The notes under the pieces: generated by a model
What the model saw: only the letters and a program-made list of their open reading frames with translations
Told to the model about the DNA's origin: nothing
The model's database searches: none
Source: Pseudomonadales bacterium
GTDB lineage: Bacteria > Pseudomonadota > Gammaproteobacteria > Pseudomonadales > Azotimanducaceae
Assembly (NCBI GenBank): GCA_028279305.1
Contig: JANQOA010000359.1
Coordinates: forward strand, 1-35,992
DNA: 35,992 bases
Reading direction: 5' to 3'
Part shown: positions 8,108 through 16,344 of the stretch, one piece after another
Numbering within the stretch: the first letter of the stretch is position 1
How the letters are laid out: each line of letters starts with the position of its first letter
Position numbers and translations under genes: made by a program

Positions 8108-8875
8108 ATGAAAGATGGATTTACACAGGTGCCGGACCAGGCGGATGCAGTGCCGCCGGACCTGGCGGTGCCGCTGCTGGCCCATGCGGCGGACGCCATC
8201 ATCTGTGCGGACGCCGAATTCCGCATCCGTTTTGCCAACGCCAACGCCGAGCAGTTGCTGGGATATGCGCCCGGGGAACTGCTGGGCGTTAACCTGAATA
8301 CCTTGCTGCCGCCGCAATCCCGGCAGCGCCACGCGCAGATGATGCAGGCCTTTGCGCAGCTGCCGCAGCCGTCGCGGCAGATGGTGGAGCGGTCCGCGGT
8401 CACGGCGCTGCGCCGCGACGGCAGTGAGGTTCCGGTGACCGCGGCCATTGCCTGTTTTCAGTGGCGCGGCGAGTTGATCTACAGCGTCCAGCTGCGCCTG
8501 CATCAGAGTGCGCTGTATGACGTGATGAATTTTTTCAGCCGTTATCTGCAGGAGCAGAAAATGCTGGCGCTGCTGTCCGCCGCGGGCAGCGTGGTTTCCA
8601 TGAACCCGTTTGGCGTGCAGTTCAGCGGCGAGCCGCTGCCGGTAGGCAAAGCCTGGCTGGGCTTGCCCTGCTGGCAGGCTCTGTCAGCAAGAGATGCGGT
8701 GCGGCTGGCCAACGGTTTGCAGGCAGCGGCGGACGGCTGGGCCTTTACCACCCGCCTGCTGCTGGCCTGGGCCGGCCGCGACGGCGAAGTTGAGGTGGCC
8801 TTGATGCCGGTGGTCAGCGGCGAGCGCAGTTTTATGATCGGCGCTGAGGTGAAGCAGGTGGCGCATACCGTTTAA
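8108..8875 (+). CDS. Stand-alone PAS-domain protein
   Basis: The 255-residue protein has a clear PAS domain at about residues 22-120, with DAIICADAEFRIRFANANAE, LLGYAPGELLG and the LRRDGSEVPV strand typical of PAS sensors. A second, divergent PAS-like or sensory-fold half follows (about 140-245). There is no kinase, GGDEF, EAL, HTH or methyl-accepting output domain, and no transmembrane segment. It may work as a protein-interaction or ligand-sensing adaptor. It is divergent from the usp-cco block, which would fit a redox or oxygen role, but no cofactor-binding residue can be named from the sequence. The Shine-Dalgarno is weak (GGCCGG before the ATG). Confidence 0.8.
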   Translation: MKDGFTQVPDQADAVPPDLAVPLLAHAADAIICADAEFRIRFANANAEQLLGYAPGELLGVNLNTLLPPQSRQRHAQMMQAFAQLPQPSRQMVERSAVTALRRDGSEVPVTAAIACFQWRGELIYSVQLRLHQSALYDVMNFFSRYLQEQKMLALLSAAGSVVSMNPFGVQFSGEPLPVGKAWLGLPCWQALSARDAVRLANGLQAAADGWAFTTRLLLAWAGRDGEVEVALMPVVSGERSFMIGAEVKQVAHTV

Positions 8876-8884
8876 ACTGCCGGT

Positions 8885-9466
8885 ATGATTGAAGTGTGCG
8901 ACTACCAGCACGCCGCTGACAGCCCGTCAGCGCTGCAAGCGCTGGCGCGGGAAACAGTGTTGATGTGGCGGCAGGCATTTCAGCAGGCGATGGGGCTGAC
9001 CGAGGCGGACGCCGGTGACGCCCTGCAGGACCAGCTCGCCTACTTCAGGCGCATCCCAACCTCGCATATGCAGCTCGCCCGCGATCTGCCGGATGGCCGG
9101 GCAGAGGGCAGAGGGTTGGGCGGGGCGGCAGGCAGGCGGTTGGGCGGGGCGGCAGGTAAAAAAGTAGTGGGCTGGATGGTGCTCAACGGCACAGAGTTGG
9201 AACATCTCTATGTGCACGTGGCTTACCAGCGGCGCGGCCTCGGCCGACGTTTGCTGGATGAAGCCAAATCCCGCAGCGGCGGGCGTCTGCAGCTCTACGC
9301 GTTTCAGGACAATAAAAATGCCTGCGACTTTTATCTCAGCCAGGGGTTTATTGAGGTGGGGCGGGGATTTGCCGATGCCGCGGACAACCCCTGGGCAACC
9401 CGCAAAGCGCAACTGGCTGACGTCAGATATATCTGGACCGCGGCAACTGCGGCCGAACCTGTCTAG
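8885..9466 (+). CDS. GNAT-family N-acetyltransferase
   Basis: The 193-residue protein carries the GNAT acetyl-CoA motif A as LYVHVAYQRRGLGRRLLDEA (pyrophosphate-binding QRRGLG) and the motif B segment LYAFQDNKNACDFYLSQGF. The substrate cannot be told. Between the N-terminal helices and the core beta strand (KKVVGWMVL) there is a Gly/Ala/Arg-rich insert containing two copies of an 8-residue unit, LGGAAGR-R and LGGAAGK-K, made by a 24-bp DNA duplication. It starts 9 nt after the PAS gene and is probably co-transcribed with it. Confidence 0.88.
   Translation: MIEVCDYQHAADSPSALQALARETVLMWRQAFQQAMGLTEADAGDALQDQLAYFRRIPTSHMQLARDLPDGRAEGRGLGGAAGRRLGGAAGKKVVGWMVLNGTELEHLYVHVAYQRRGLGRRLLDEAKSRSGGRLQLYAFQDNKNACDFYLSQGFIEVGRGFADAADNPWATRKAQLADVRYIWTAATAAEPV
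9099..9125 (+). other. G-quadruplex-type motif in the coding strand
   Basis: Five runs of at least three G (9099-9101, 9106-9108, 9113-9115, 9118-9120, 9122-9125) are separated by loops of four, four, two and one bases. This meets the usual G3+N1-7 rule with a spare tract and would lie in the mRNA of the GNAT gene. Confidence 0.7.
9114..9156. repeat. 24-bp-period in-frame duplication in the GNAT gene
   Basis: A 19-base stretch beginning GGTTGGGCGGGG occurs at 9114-9132 and again at 9138-9156, a 24-bp period. It encodes the repeated LGGAAG octads. The perfect identity of the copies suggests a recent slip. Confidence 0.9.
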
Positions 9467-9616
9467 CTTCTTGTTATTTCACCACAATACCACCCGGACG
9501 GCCCGTCAATTGTGGACTGGCTCTAGGTAGAAGGCAGTCTAATATGGTGTACTGGGCCTTTCGGACCGGGCATAGCCCGCCAATTGAACACCGGACTTTA
9601 GATTGGTTAATCGCGC

Positions 9617-11068
9617 ATGACAGGGACGATCCATTCCCATCCTCTTGTTGTCGACTTGGACGGTACCCTGACCCACACGGATACGCTGGTGGAAGCGCTG
9701 GTCAGGTTGTTCAAAGAGTCCCCTTTGCGCTTTTTCGGCGCGGTGTGGCTGCTGCTGAAAGGCCGCGCCCGGTTCAAAGCCTATGTTGCCGAGCACACGG
9801 ACCTGCAGGCCGCCACCCTGCCCTACAACAACCCGTTTCTGGAATACCTCAAGCGGCAGAAACTCGCCGGCCGCAAACTTGTGCTGGCCACCGCCAGCCA
9901 CCAGTCGGTGGCCCAGGGTGTGGCCGCGCACCTGGAGCTGTTTGATGAGGTGATTGCCACCAACGGCCCGCACAATCTGAAGGGTGAAGCCAAACTGCAG
10001 GAAATAAATGCGGTGCTGGGCGAGCCGTTTGCGTACGCTGGTGACAGTACCGCAGACGTACCGATATGGTCGGCAGCGCAATCCGCGGTGCTGGTTGGGG
10101 TCAGCCCCGGGCTGCGCCGCACGGTCAGCGACGGCACCGAAATTGAAGAGGAATTCAGCCGTCCCGGCGCCGGCTTGAAAACCTGGTTCAAAGCCCTGCG
10201 CCTGCATCAGTGGGTGAAGAACCTGCTGCTGTTTGTGCCGCTGGTAACCAGCTTTGAATTTTTTAACGCGGACAAACTGTGGGTCACCATAGTTGCCTTT
10301 GTCGCTTTCTCGCTGACCGCTTCCGCCACCTATATCGTTAACGATCTATGGGATCTGGATAACGACCGCAATCATCCGCGCAAGCGGTTCCGGCCGTTGG
10401 CGGCCGGCGACATCGCCATTGCCCGGGCGGTGCCGGTGGCGGCGCTGGTGCTGCTGGCGGGCCTGCTGATGGCGCTGTGGGTGTCACCGGCATTCCTGGT
10501 GATGGTGTTGTTGTATCTGCTCACCACCTGCAGCTATAGCTGGTTGTTGAAGAGTTACGTGCTGATTGATGTCATTATCCTGGCGATGCTGTTTACCCTG
10601 CGGATCCTGGCCGGCTCGGTAGCGTCCGGTGTCGTCACCAGCGAGTGGCTGCTGGCTTTTTCCATCTTTCTGTTTCTGAGCCTGGCGCTGGTGAAACGCT
10701 GTTCCGAACTGGTGTCTCTGCAGCAGTCCGGTGAGCACCACGCCACCGGCCGCAACTACCGGGTCAGCGATCTGGTGGTGTTCTGGCCGCTGGGCTTGTC
10801 CACCGCGGTGGCTTCCGTGGTGGTATTCGGCCTGTTTATCAACACCCCGGATACCATTGCCCGTTACAACAGTCCTACTTTGTTGTGGCTGATCGCCCTG
10901 GGTTTAACCTACTGGCTGTCGCGCCTGTGGGTGAAAACCGCGCGCGGCGAGATGGACGATGATCCCATCGTCTATGCCATCAAAGACCGCGGCAGCCGCG
11001 TGTCGGTGATCCTCATGGGGGTGGTGATGGTCTGTGCCTACTATTTCAAGGTGGATCTGCTGTTTTGA
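9617..11068 (+). CDS. HAD phosphatase - UbiA prenyltransferase fusion (DPPR-synthase-like)
   Basis: The N-terminal domain (about 1-185) is a HAD hydrolase with motif I DLDGTLTH (Asp13/Asp15) and motif IV GDSTADVPIW (142-151). The C-terminal domain (about 190-483) is a polytopic UbiA transferase with RLHQWVKNLLLF (195-206), the Asp-rich motif NDLWDLDNDRNHPRKRFRP (242-260) and the second motif YSWLLKSYVLID (307-318). This set resembles mycobacterial decaprenyl-phosphate 5-phosphoribosyltransferase (Rv3806c) more than ubiquinone-type UbiA. The likely chemistry is phosphoribosyl transfer from PRPP to polyprenyl phosphate, with the HAD domain removing the 5-phosphate; this is inference. Its stop overlaps the next gene by 4 nt. 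Confidence 0.85.
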   Translation: MTGTIHSHPLVVDLDGTLTHTDTLVEALVRLFKESPLRFFGAVWLLLKGRARFKAYVAEHTDLQAATLPYNNPFLEYLKRQKLAGRKLVLATASHQSVAQGVAAHLELFDEVIATNGPHNLKGEAKLQEINAVLGEPFAYAGDSTADVPIWSAAQSAVLVGVSPGLRRTVSDGTEIEEEFSRPGAGLKTWFKALRLHQWVKNLLLFVPLVTSFEFFNADKLWVTIVAFVAFSLTASATYIVNDLWDLDNDRNHPRKRFRPLAAGDIAIARAVPVAALVLLAGLLMALWVSPAFLVMVLLYLLTTCSYSWLLKSYVLIDVIILAMLFTLRILAGSVASGVVTSEWLLAFSIFLFLSLALVKRCSELVSLQQSGEHHATGRNYRVSDLVVFWPLGLSTAVASVVVFGLFINTPDTIARYNSPTLLWLIALGLTYWLSRLWVKTARGEMDDDPIVYAIKDRGSRVSVILMGVVMVCAYYFKVDLLF

Positions 11069-11430
11069 GGATATTTCTGGTTGCCCTGTTGAGTGTGGGA
11101 TTTTCCGTTGCCGCACAGTTTTCCCTGAAGGCGGGCATGTCCAGCACCCAGGTGCGTGGCGCGCTGGCGGATGCGTTGGGTGTGCAGACGGCGTGGGCGG
11201 TGTTAAGCCAGCCGTTTGTGCTGGGCGGATTTGTCCTCTACGGCCTGGGCGCCATGGTCTGGCTGGCGGTGCTGGCCAACTGGGATGTCAGCAAGGCTTA
11301 CCCCCTGGTGGGGCTCGGTTTTGTGTTTACCGCCTTGATAGGCTGGATGCTCGGCGAGCAGATGAACGTCTACCGCATAGCCGGAATTGTGCTGATCTGC
11401 GCCGGGGTTGCCCTGGTCGGACGCAGTTGA
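11065..11430 (+). CDS. Small four-helix DMT transporter (EamA/ArnE-F-like)
   Basis: The 121-residue protein has four predicted helices and the ending GWMLGEQMNVYRIAGIVLICAGVALVGRS-type motif (given here in part: GEQMNVYRIAGIVLI), which is the conserved last helix of small multidrug-resistance/EamA half-size transporters. ArnE/ArnF, which flip undecaprenyl-phosphate-aminoarabinose, have this size. The start is TTG at 11065, overlapping the upstream TGA as TTGA, so it is translationally coupled to the HAD-UbiA fusion. In this setting a flippase for a polyprenyl-phosphate sugar is more likely than drug efflux. Confidence 0.8.
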   Translation: MRIFLVALLSVGFSVAAQFSLKAGMSSTQVRGALADALGVQTAWAVLSQPFVLGGFVLYGLGAMVWLAVLANWDVSKAYPLVGLGFVFTALIGWMLGEQMNVYRIAGIVLICAGVALVGRS

Positions 11431-11436
11431 CGGGTC

Positions 11437-12642
11437 ATGCTGATGAAATCCCTGCGCATGACTCACATGGATCTCGCCCTGGTGCTGCTGCTGTTCAGCC
11501 TGGGTTACGCCGGTTCTTATCTGGGCAGCGGCATGCTCGGTTACGATCAGATCCGCGGCAACAATGTCTGGTTCAACGCGGACTCGGGCCGCGTCTACCG
11601 CAACATGACGGACAAGGACAGCAGCCATTACCGGTCCAAGGTGCACCCGGCATTTTCACTGGTATCTAATCCGGTTGTGGCGGGGATGACGGCGCTGGGG
11701 CTGGAGCAGACCACCGCGGTCAGGGTCTATTTTGCCTTTTTTACCGGCGTCTGGCTGTTGCTGGTGTTTGCGATCCTGCGCAGCTTAAGCCTGCCGCCCT
11801 GGGAAGCCGGCATCTTCAGTGTGCTCGCAGGGGTTACCGCGTCCGGGGTATTCTGGAGCGTGGTGCCGGAAACATTTATGCTGGGGGGCATCAGTATGCT
11901 GCTGGCATTGTGGGTGCTGGCCCTGGCCCAGACCCGCCGCCAGAGCCTGTTCAATTATGTGCTGGTCAATGCCATTTCATTCAGCATGACGGTCACCAAC
12001 TGGATGGCGGGCATTCTGACCGCCTTTGCCCAGCACAATATAAAGAAAACCATAATTATCTGCGGCATGGGTCTGTGTCTGGCAACGCTGTTCTGGGCCA
12101 TTCAGAATTTTCTTTTCCCCAGTTCGGTGTTCTTTTTGTCCGCCAGTGAAGAAGCCAATTTCATCTTTATGGATGTGGCCGGCGGCATGGCGGAAAAATC
12201 CAAAGTATTTTTTGTCCACAGCATTGTCATTCCGGTGCTGACGGTGGTGGACAACCCGTACAACAGCAATTTGCCGTTTGTCACCATTCAATTTGCGCCG
12301 CTCGGTTCAAATGGCCTGCTGACCTGGCTGGCGACGGCGATGTGGCTCGGTTTGCTGGGGTTTGGCCTGTATTGCGCCTGGCGTGAAAACCGCTACCGGA
12401 ATTTTGCCCTGGTGCTGCTGGCGCTGCTGGCGGCACAGTTTGTTTTGCACAGCATTTACGGTGACGAGACGTTTCTCTATTCCCTGCACTGGGTCAGTTT
12501 TATGGTGCTGGCCTGTGCCTTCGGCGCCCGTTCCGAATACCGGCAGTGGGTGTTGGGGGCGGTGCTGGTGCTGATCCCGTTGCTGGGCTTCAACAACCTG
12601 TCGCAGTTTTACAAGGTGGTTGCAGGGTTGCAGGCCTGGTAG
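11437..12642 (+). CDS. Polytopic membrane protein, probable GT-C-type glycosyltransferase
   Basis: The 401-residue protein has about nine or ten membrane helices. Between helices 1 and 2 lies a polar loop with NADSGRVYRNMTDKDSSHY (47-65) and KVHPAFS (68-74). Asp, His and Lys residues in the first outer loop are how GT-C transferases that use polyprenyl-phosphate sugars bind donor and acceptor. No named family was recognised with certainty. It follows the DMT gene by 6 nt in one operon, so the three genes could make, flip and transfer a lipid-linked pentose. Alternative in-frame ATG starts lie at 11443 and 11458. Confidence 0.65.
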   Translation: MLMKSLRMTHMDLALVLLLFSLGYAGSYLGSGMLGYDQIRGNNVWFNADSGRVYRNMTDKDSSHYRSKVHPAFSLVSNPVVAGMTALGLEQTTAVRVYFAFFTGVWLLLVFAILRSLSLPPWEAGIFSVLAGVTASGVFWSVVPETFMLGGISMLLALWVLALAQTRRQSLFNYVLVNAISFSMTVTNWMAGILTAFAQHNIKKTIIICGMGLCLATLFWAIQNFLFPSSVFFLSASEEANFIFMDVAGGMAEKSKVFFVHSIVIPVLTVVDNPYNSNLPFVTIQFAPLGSNGLLTWLATAMWLGLLGFGLYCAWRENRYRNFALVLLALLAAQFVLHSIYGDETFLYSLHWVSFMVLACAFGARSEYRQWVLGAVLVLIPLLGFNNLSQFYKVVAGLQAW

Positions 12643-12646
12643 GCCG

Positions 12647-12663
12647 GCGCGCTTCCGGCGCGC
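12647..12663. terminator. GC hairpin between convergent genes
   Basis: GCGCGC (12647-12652), loop TTCCG, GCGCGC (12658-12663), within an 11-bp direct repeat (12644-12654 and from 12655). It sits between the stops of the GT-C gene and fur and could serve both strands. There is no T-run, so it is not a strong intrinsic terminator. Confidence 0.35.
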
Positions 12664-12681
12664 TCAGTGGGCGTCGGTACG
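12657..12681. repeat. 25-bp dispersed element, copy 1
   Basis: The 25-bp sequence that begins GGCGCGCTCAG and ends GTCGGTACG occurs here and again at 17215-17239 with one mismatch (T versus C at the twelfth base). Here it lies immediately 3' of fur, in the gap between two convergent genes. Confidence 0.85.
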
Positions 12682-12684
12682 TCC

Positions 12685-13092
12685 TCAGCTGGTTTTTTTC
12701 TTGCGCACGTACAGCACAAGTTCGTGGTCAACCAGGTCAAATCCGTGTTCGTCCGCAACTTCCTGCTGCAGCTTCTCGATTCGATCACTCACGAACTCAA
12801 TCACCGCGCCGGTATCCAGGTCCACCATATGGTCGTGGTGGGACTCGTCCGCCAGCTCATACACTGAGTGGCCGTCGTCAAAGTTATGCCGCTCGACAAT
12901 GCCGGCGTTCTCGAACTGAGTCAGCACCCGGTACACGGTAGCCAGGCCAACACTGTCATCCTGTTGCATCAGCTTCTTGTACACATCTTCCGCGCTCATA
13001 TGATGAGGTTCGGCACCCTCCATCACCTCCAGAACTTTGAGGCGCGGCAGCGTTACTTTCAGGCCGGCTTTTTTCAGATCGGAACCAGGCAA
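12685..13092 (-). CDS. fur: Fur, ferric uptake regulator
   Basis: Fur represses iron uptake genes when Fe(II)-loaded. The 135-residue protein has the winged-helix N-terminus KKAGLKVTLPRLKVLEVM and the recognition helix region GLATVYRVLTQFENAGIV, then the metal-binding segment ESHHDHMVDLDTGAVIEF and the C-terminal DLVDHELVLYVRKKK. The CxxC structural-zinc motif of E. coli Fur is replaced by DLDT, much as in Pseudomonas aeruginosa Fur (NVET). The start is TTG at 13092-13090 with AAGGA about 9 nt upstream; no nearby ATG gives the full N-terminus. Confidence 0.95.
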   Translation of the reverse strand: MPGSDLKKAGLKVTLPRLKVLEVMEGAEPHHMSAEDVYKKLMQQDDSVGLATVYRVLTQFENAGIVERHNFDDGHSVYELADESHHDHMVDLDTGAVIEFVSDRIEKLQQEVADEHGFDLVDHELVLYVRKKKTS

Positions 13093-13117
13093 ACTTCTAT
13101 CCTTCGATTTGTGCTGT

Positions 13118-13145
13118 TATTTAAGGCGCACCATACTGCGGTCAG
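13118..13145 (-). promoter_or_regulatory. Possible fur promoter
   Basis: On the minus strand, CTGACC (13145-13140) and TAAATA (13123-13118) are separated by 16 bp and lie 25 nt upstream of the fur TTG. No inverted Fur box is visible nearby. This is a weak match to a sigma70 site. Confidence 0.3.
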
Positions 13146-13231
13146 CAGCGCAATACCAGTCGCCCTTCGTTACAATAAACGCGGGGAAAGACGTCATCAC
13201 ACCGGCTGGAAGAGAGTTGAGAGGGGGGCTT

Positions 13232-14434
13232 ATGTTGAATTTATCTATCCCGGAAAGCGTGCGGCCGCTGCGCGATCAGGTGCTGCAGTTTATTGAGCGG
13301 GAAGTTTACCCGGTTGAGAAATCGTTGACCGAAGACAAGGTGGCATCCCGGCGCGGCGAACTGATGCGCAGCCTGATGGATAAAGCCAAGAGCGAAGGGC
13401 TGTGGGCGCTGGGCCATCCGGAGGAAATCGGCGGCGGCGGTCTGCCGTTCATGGACTATGTGTTTATCAACGAAGTGGTTGGCCGCAGTGAAATTGCCAT
13501 GGTGGCGCTGGGAACCCACTCGCTGCAGGACAGCATTATGCTGCACCGCTATGCCAGCGACGAGTGGCGCGACAAATACCTGGCGCCGCTGGTGGCGGGT
13601 GAGGTATTCCCCAGTTTTGGCATGACCGAACCCGATGTGGCCAGTTCCGACCCCACCCAGCTGCAAACCCGCGCCGAGCTGGAAGGTGATGAATGGGTGA
13701 TCAACGGCCGTAAATGGTTCACCTCCGGCGCCGGCAATGCAGCCTATACCACCGCCATGGTGCGCACCGAGGGGGACGAGACGCCGGATCACGCCGCGTT
13801 TTCCATGATTGTGGTGCCCACCGATACGCCCGGCTATAACATCATCCGCGATGTCAAAGTCATGGGCCAGGCGGACGGCCACTATGAAGTGGTCTACGAC
13901 AACGTCAGGGTACCCAAGGACAACCTGCTGGGCCCGCGCGGCCAGGGTTTCAAAATTGCCCAGGACCGGCTCGGCCCGGGACGCATATTTCATTGCATGC
14001 GCTGGCTGGGCCAGGCGCAGCGCGCCTTTGATCTGATGTGCGAACGCGCCAACAGCAGGGTGGCATTCGGCAAAACCCTGGCGGAACACCAGCAGATCCA
14101 GAAATTTGTATTTGAGTCCGCAGCGGAAATTCAGGCCAGCCGCCTGCTGACCCTGCACGCCGCGCAGAAAATCGACCAGGGCGACGAAGCGCGCATAGAG
14201 ATCGGCCTGATCAAGGTGTACGGCGCCAGCATGCTGCACAACGTCATCGACCGGGCTATCCAGGTGCACGGCGCGCTGGGGGTGACGGAAGATACGCCGC
14301 TGGAACGCATGTACCGGCATGCGCGGTTTGCGCGCATTTACGACGGTGCTGACGAGGTGCACATCCAGAACACCGGCGGCCGCATACTGCGCCGCTTCGC
14401 CAACGGTGAGGGTTTTGACTTTGGCTTGCGTTAA
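13232..14434 (+). CDS. Acyl-CoA dehydrogenase, ACAD10/11-like
   Basis: This 400-residue flavoprotein oxidises an acyl-CoA to its enoyl-CoA. The family motifs are FGMTEPDVASSDPTQLQ (FAD/substrate), INGRKWFTSGA, FGKTLAEHQQIQ, and QVHGALGVTEDTPLERMYR. The C-terminal loop that carries the catalytic Glu in medium-chain enzymes (YEGT) reads YDGADEVH here (Asp371), as in ACAD10/11-type enzymes (YDGPDEVH). The frame is open for 65 codons upstream, but ATG 13232 follows a strong GAGAGGGGGG Shine-Dalgarno and starts the domain correctly. It is divergent from fur and followed, 32 nt later, by the dienelactone hydrolase. Confidence 0.93.
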   Translation: MLNLSIPESVRPLRDQVLQFIEREVYPVEKSLTEDKVASRRGELMRSLMDKAKSEGLWALGHPEEIGGGGLPFMDYVFINEVVGRSEIAMVALGTHSLQDSIMLHRYASDEWRDKYLAPLVAGEVFPSFGMTEPDVASSDPTQLQTRAELEGDEWVINGRKWFTSGAGNAAYTTAMVRTEGDETPDHAAFSMIVVPTDTPGYNIIRDVKVMGQADGHYEVVYDNVRVPKDNLLGPRGQGFKIAQDRLGPGRIFHCMRWLGQAQRAFDLMCERANSRVAFGKTLAEHQQIQKFVFESAAEIQASRLLTLHAAQKIDQGDEARIEIGLIKVYGASMLHNVIDRAIQVHGALGVTEDTPLERMYRHARFARIYDGADEVHIQNTGGRILRRFANGEGFDFGLR

Positions 14435-14466
14435 CCGCCGCGGCCAGGCAGCAGGAAAGCAGACTG

Positions 14467-15198
14467 ATGATTGAGCAGGAACTGGATATCAGCACCGCTG
14501 ACGGCGCCATGAACACGTTTATTACCCACCCGGAGGGGCAAGGCAGCTACCCGGTGGTGATATTCCTCATGGACGCCCCGGGCAAGCGGGAAGAGCTGCA
14601 TGACATGGCGCGGCGCATTGCCACCGTGGGCTACTATGTGATGCTGCCCAATCTGTACTACCGACGCGTTCGAGAGTTTGTTATGCAACCGCACCGCCGC
14701 GAGGAAATGTTTGCGCACATGGACAGCCTCAGCAACGCCATGGTGTGCGCGGATATAGCTGAGCTGTTTGCCCATGCGCAACAGGCGGACGCCGCGGCTG
14801 ACGGCCCCGCGGGTTGTGTCGGTTACTGCATGAGCGGTCCGTTTGCATTTGCTGCGGCGGCGGCGTTTGCCGGGCGTATCCAGGCCAGCGCTTCGCTCCA
14901 TGGGGTGCGCCTGTTTTCCGACGCGGCGGATTCGCCGCACCGAACCGCGGCTGCTATCAGCGGCGAAATGTACTTCGGCTGCGCGGAAACGGATGAGTGG
15001 GCGCCGCCGGAAATGATCCGCGGCCTGTCGGATTACCTGCAGGGCACCGGCATCCGCCACCAGGTGGAGTGGTATCCGGGCACCCTCCACGGTTTTGTGT
15101 TTCCCCAGCGTGAGGGGATGTACCACAAGGCTGCCGCGGAACGGCACTGGGAACAGCTGTTTGCCCTGTTCCGGCGCAACGGCATTGCCCCGGCTTAA
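14467..15198 (+). CDS. Dienelactone hydrolase family protein
   Basis: The 243-residue alpha/beta hydrolase has a Cys nucleophile in GYCMSGP (Cys121), an acid Asp176 in CAETDEW and His208 in GTLHGFVF, the Cys-Asp-His triad of dienelactone hydrolases. It has no signal peptide. The true substrate is unknown; many family members are general esterases. It probably forms an operon with the acyl-CoA dehydrogenase. It ends 3 nt from the stop of the convergent Ldh2 gene. Confidence 0.9.
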   Translation: MIEQELDISTADGAMNTFITHPEGQGSYPVVIFLMDAPGKREELHDMARRIATVGYYVMLPNLYYRRVREFVMQPHRREEMFAHMDSLSNAMVCADIAELFAHAQQADAAADGPAGCVGYCMSGPFAFAAAAAFAGRIQASASLHGVRLFSDAADSPHRTAAAISGEMYFGCAETDEWAPPEMIRGLSDYLQGTGIRHQVEWYPGTLHGFVFPQREGMYHKAAAERHWEQLFALFRRNGIAPA

Positions 15199-15201
15199 GC
15201 G

Positions 15202-16257
15202 CTAAGCGGGAATGGCGTTTGCCGGCACGCCGGCGGCAAGCGCAGCTTTGACCACCGCCTGCCAGGTGGTGTCGTCAATGGGAATACCCTCTGCCAGGCG
15301 CCGGCTCATGGATTCCCGCTCCGGGTCTCCCGGCACCCGCACTTTGTCATGCCCTTTGGCCGGCGTGGTGGAGTGCAGATAGTCGACCATGGCGCGTGCT
15401 TCCTGCTGAAATTTTTCCAGCCCGCCGAACGCGGCCGGGTCCACCACACACATGAACATATGGTTGACAATATGATGGCTGCGCAGGTTTTCCGGCTGCG
15501 CGGTCCATTCACCGGCCAGCGCGCCGCCGAGCAGCTCGCACATCACCGCCAGCCCGTAACCTTTGTGCTGACCGAATGGTCCGAGGGCGCCGAACGGCTG
15601 TTCGTACATCACCGCCGGATCGGTTGTCGGGCTGCCTTCGTGATCCACCAGCGCGCCTTCGGCAACCCGGGTGCCGGCGTTGTAAGCCACCCGCACCTTG
15701 CCCAGCGCCACGGCGCTGGTGGCCATGTCCAGCACAACCGGGGCGCCGTCCGGGATGGGTACCGCACAGCAGAACGGGTTGGTGGTCATGCGCCGGTCGC
15801 GTCCGCCGAAGGGTGACACCTGGGGTTCGTGGCCAACGACGTTAACCATGAGCACGGACACCAGTCCCTGCGCCGCGCAATGCTCCGCGTAAGTGCCGAT
15901 GCGGCCCAGGTGATGGCAGTTGCGCACGCCGGCGCAGACCACGCCGGTCTGCGCCACCCGTTCGATGGTCATATCAACCGCCTGCCGGCCCACCACCTGG
16001 CCGAAACCGAAATGACCGTCGATCACCAGCACCGCGCCGTTGTCGCGGACCGTCTCGGCTTCAGCATCCACCTTAAGTAAATCGGTTTTGATATTGTGCA
16101 CGTAGGCGGGCACCATGCCGACGCCGTGGCTGTCATGACCCTTGAGGTTGGCGGCCACCAGATGCTCAGCCACTTCGCGGGCAAAAGCTTCCGCCGCGCC
16201 GCTGCTGACAAATATCCGCGCTACAAATTCACTGAGTTGTTCTGCCTGGATCAACAT
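15202..16257 (-). CDS. Ldh2/YlbC-type malate/lactate/ureidoglycolate dehydrogenase
   Basis: This 351-residue NAD(P)-dependent 2-hydroxyacid dehydrogenase belongs to the non-Rossmann Ldh2 family. Seen are GHDSHGVGMVP (catalytic His44), the CHHLGRIGTYAEHC segment, TTNPFCCAVP and GPFGQHKGYGLA. The substrate class (malate, lactate, sulfolactate or a sugar acid) cannot be fixed. A GTG 12 nt upstream also opens the frame, but ATG 16257 has GGGAGG 4 nt before it. It is divergent from the SMP-30 gene with about 90 bp between them, a pairing that suggests joint control and a sugar-acid pathway. Confidence 0.92.
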   Translation of the reverse strand: MLIQAEQLSEFVARIFVSSGAAEAFAREVAEHLVAANLKGHDSHGVGMVPAYVHNIKTDLLKVDAEAETVRDNGAVLVIDGHFGFGQVVGRQAVDMTIERVAQTGVVCAGVRNCHHLGRIGTYAEHCAAQGLVSVLMVNVVGHEPQVSPFGGRDRRMTTNPFCCAVPIPDGAPVVLDMATSAVALGKVRVAYNAGTRVAEGALVDHEGSPTTDPAVMYEQPFGALGPFGQHKGYGLAVMCELLGGALAGEWTAQPENLRSHHIVNHMFMCVVDPAAFGGLEKFQQEARAMVDYLHSTTPAKGHDKVRVPGDPERESMSRRLAEGIPIDDTTWQAVVKAALAAGVPANAIPA

Positions 16258-16344
16258 ACTGCCTCCCACCCTTAATGGCCGGCAAGGTTGCCTCTTTCCC
16301 GGGGTTATGACAAGTTCAGCATGCTACTCAAGGGGAGACGGGCA

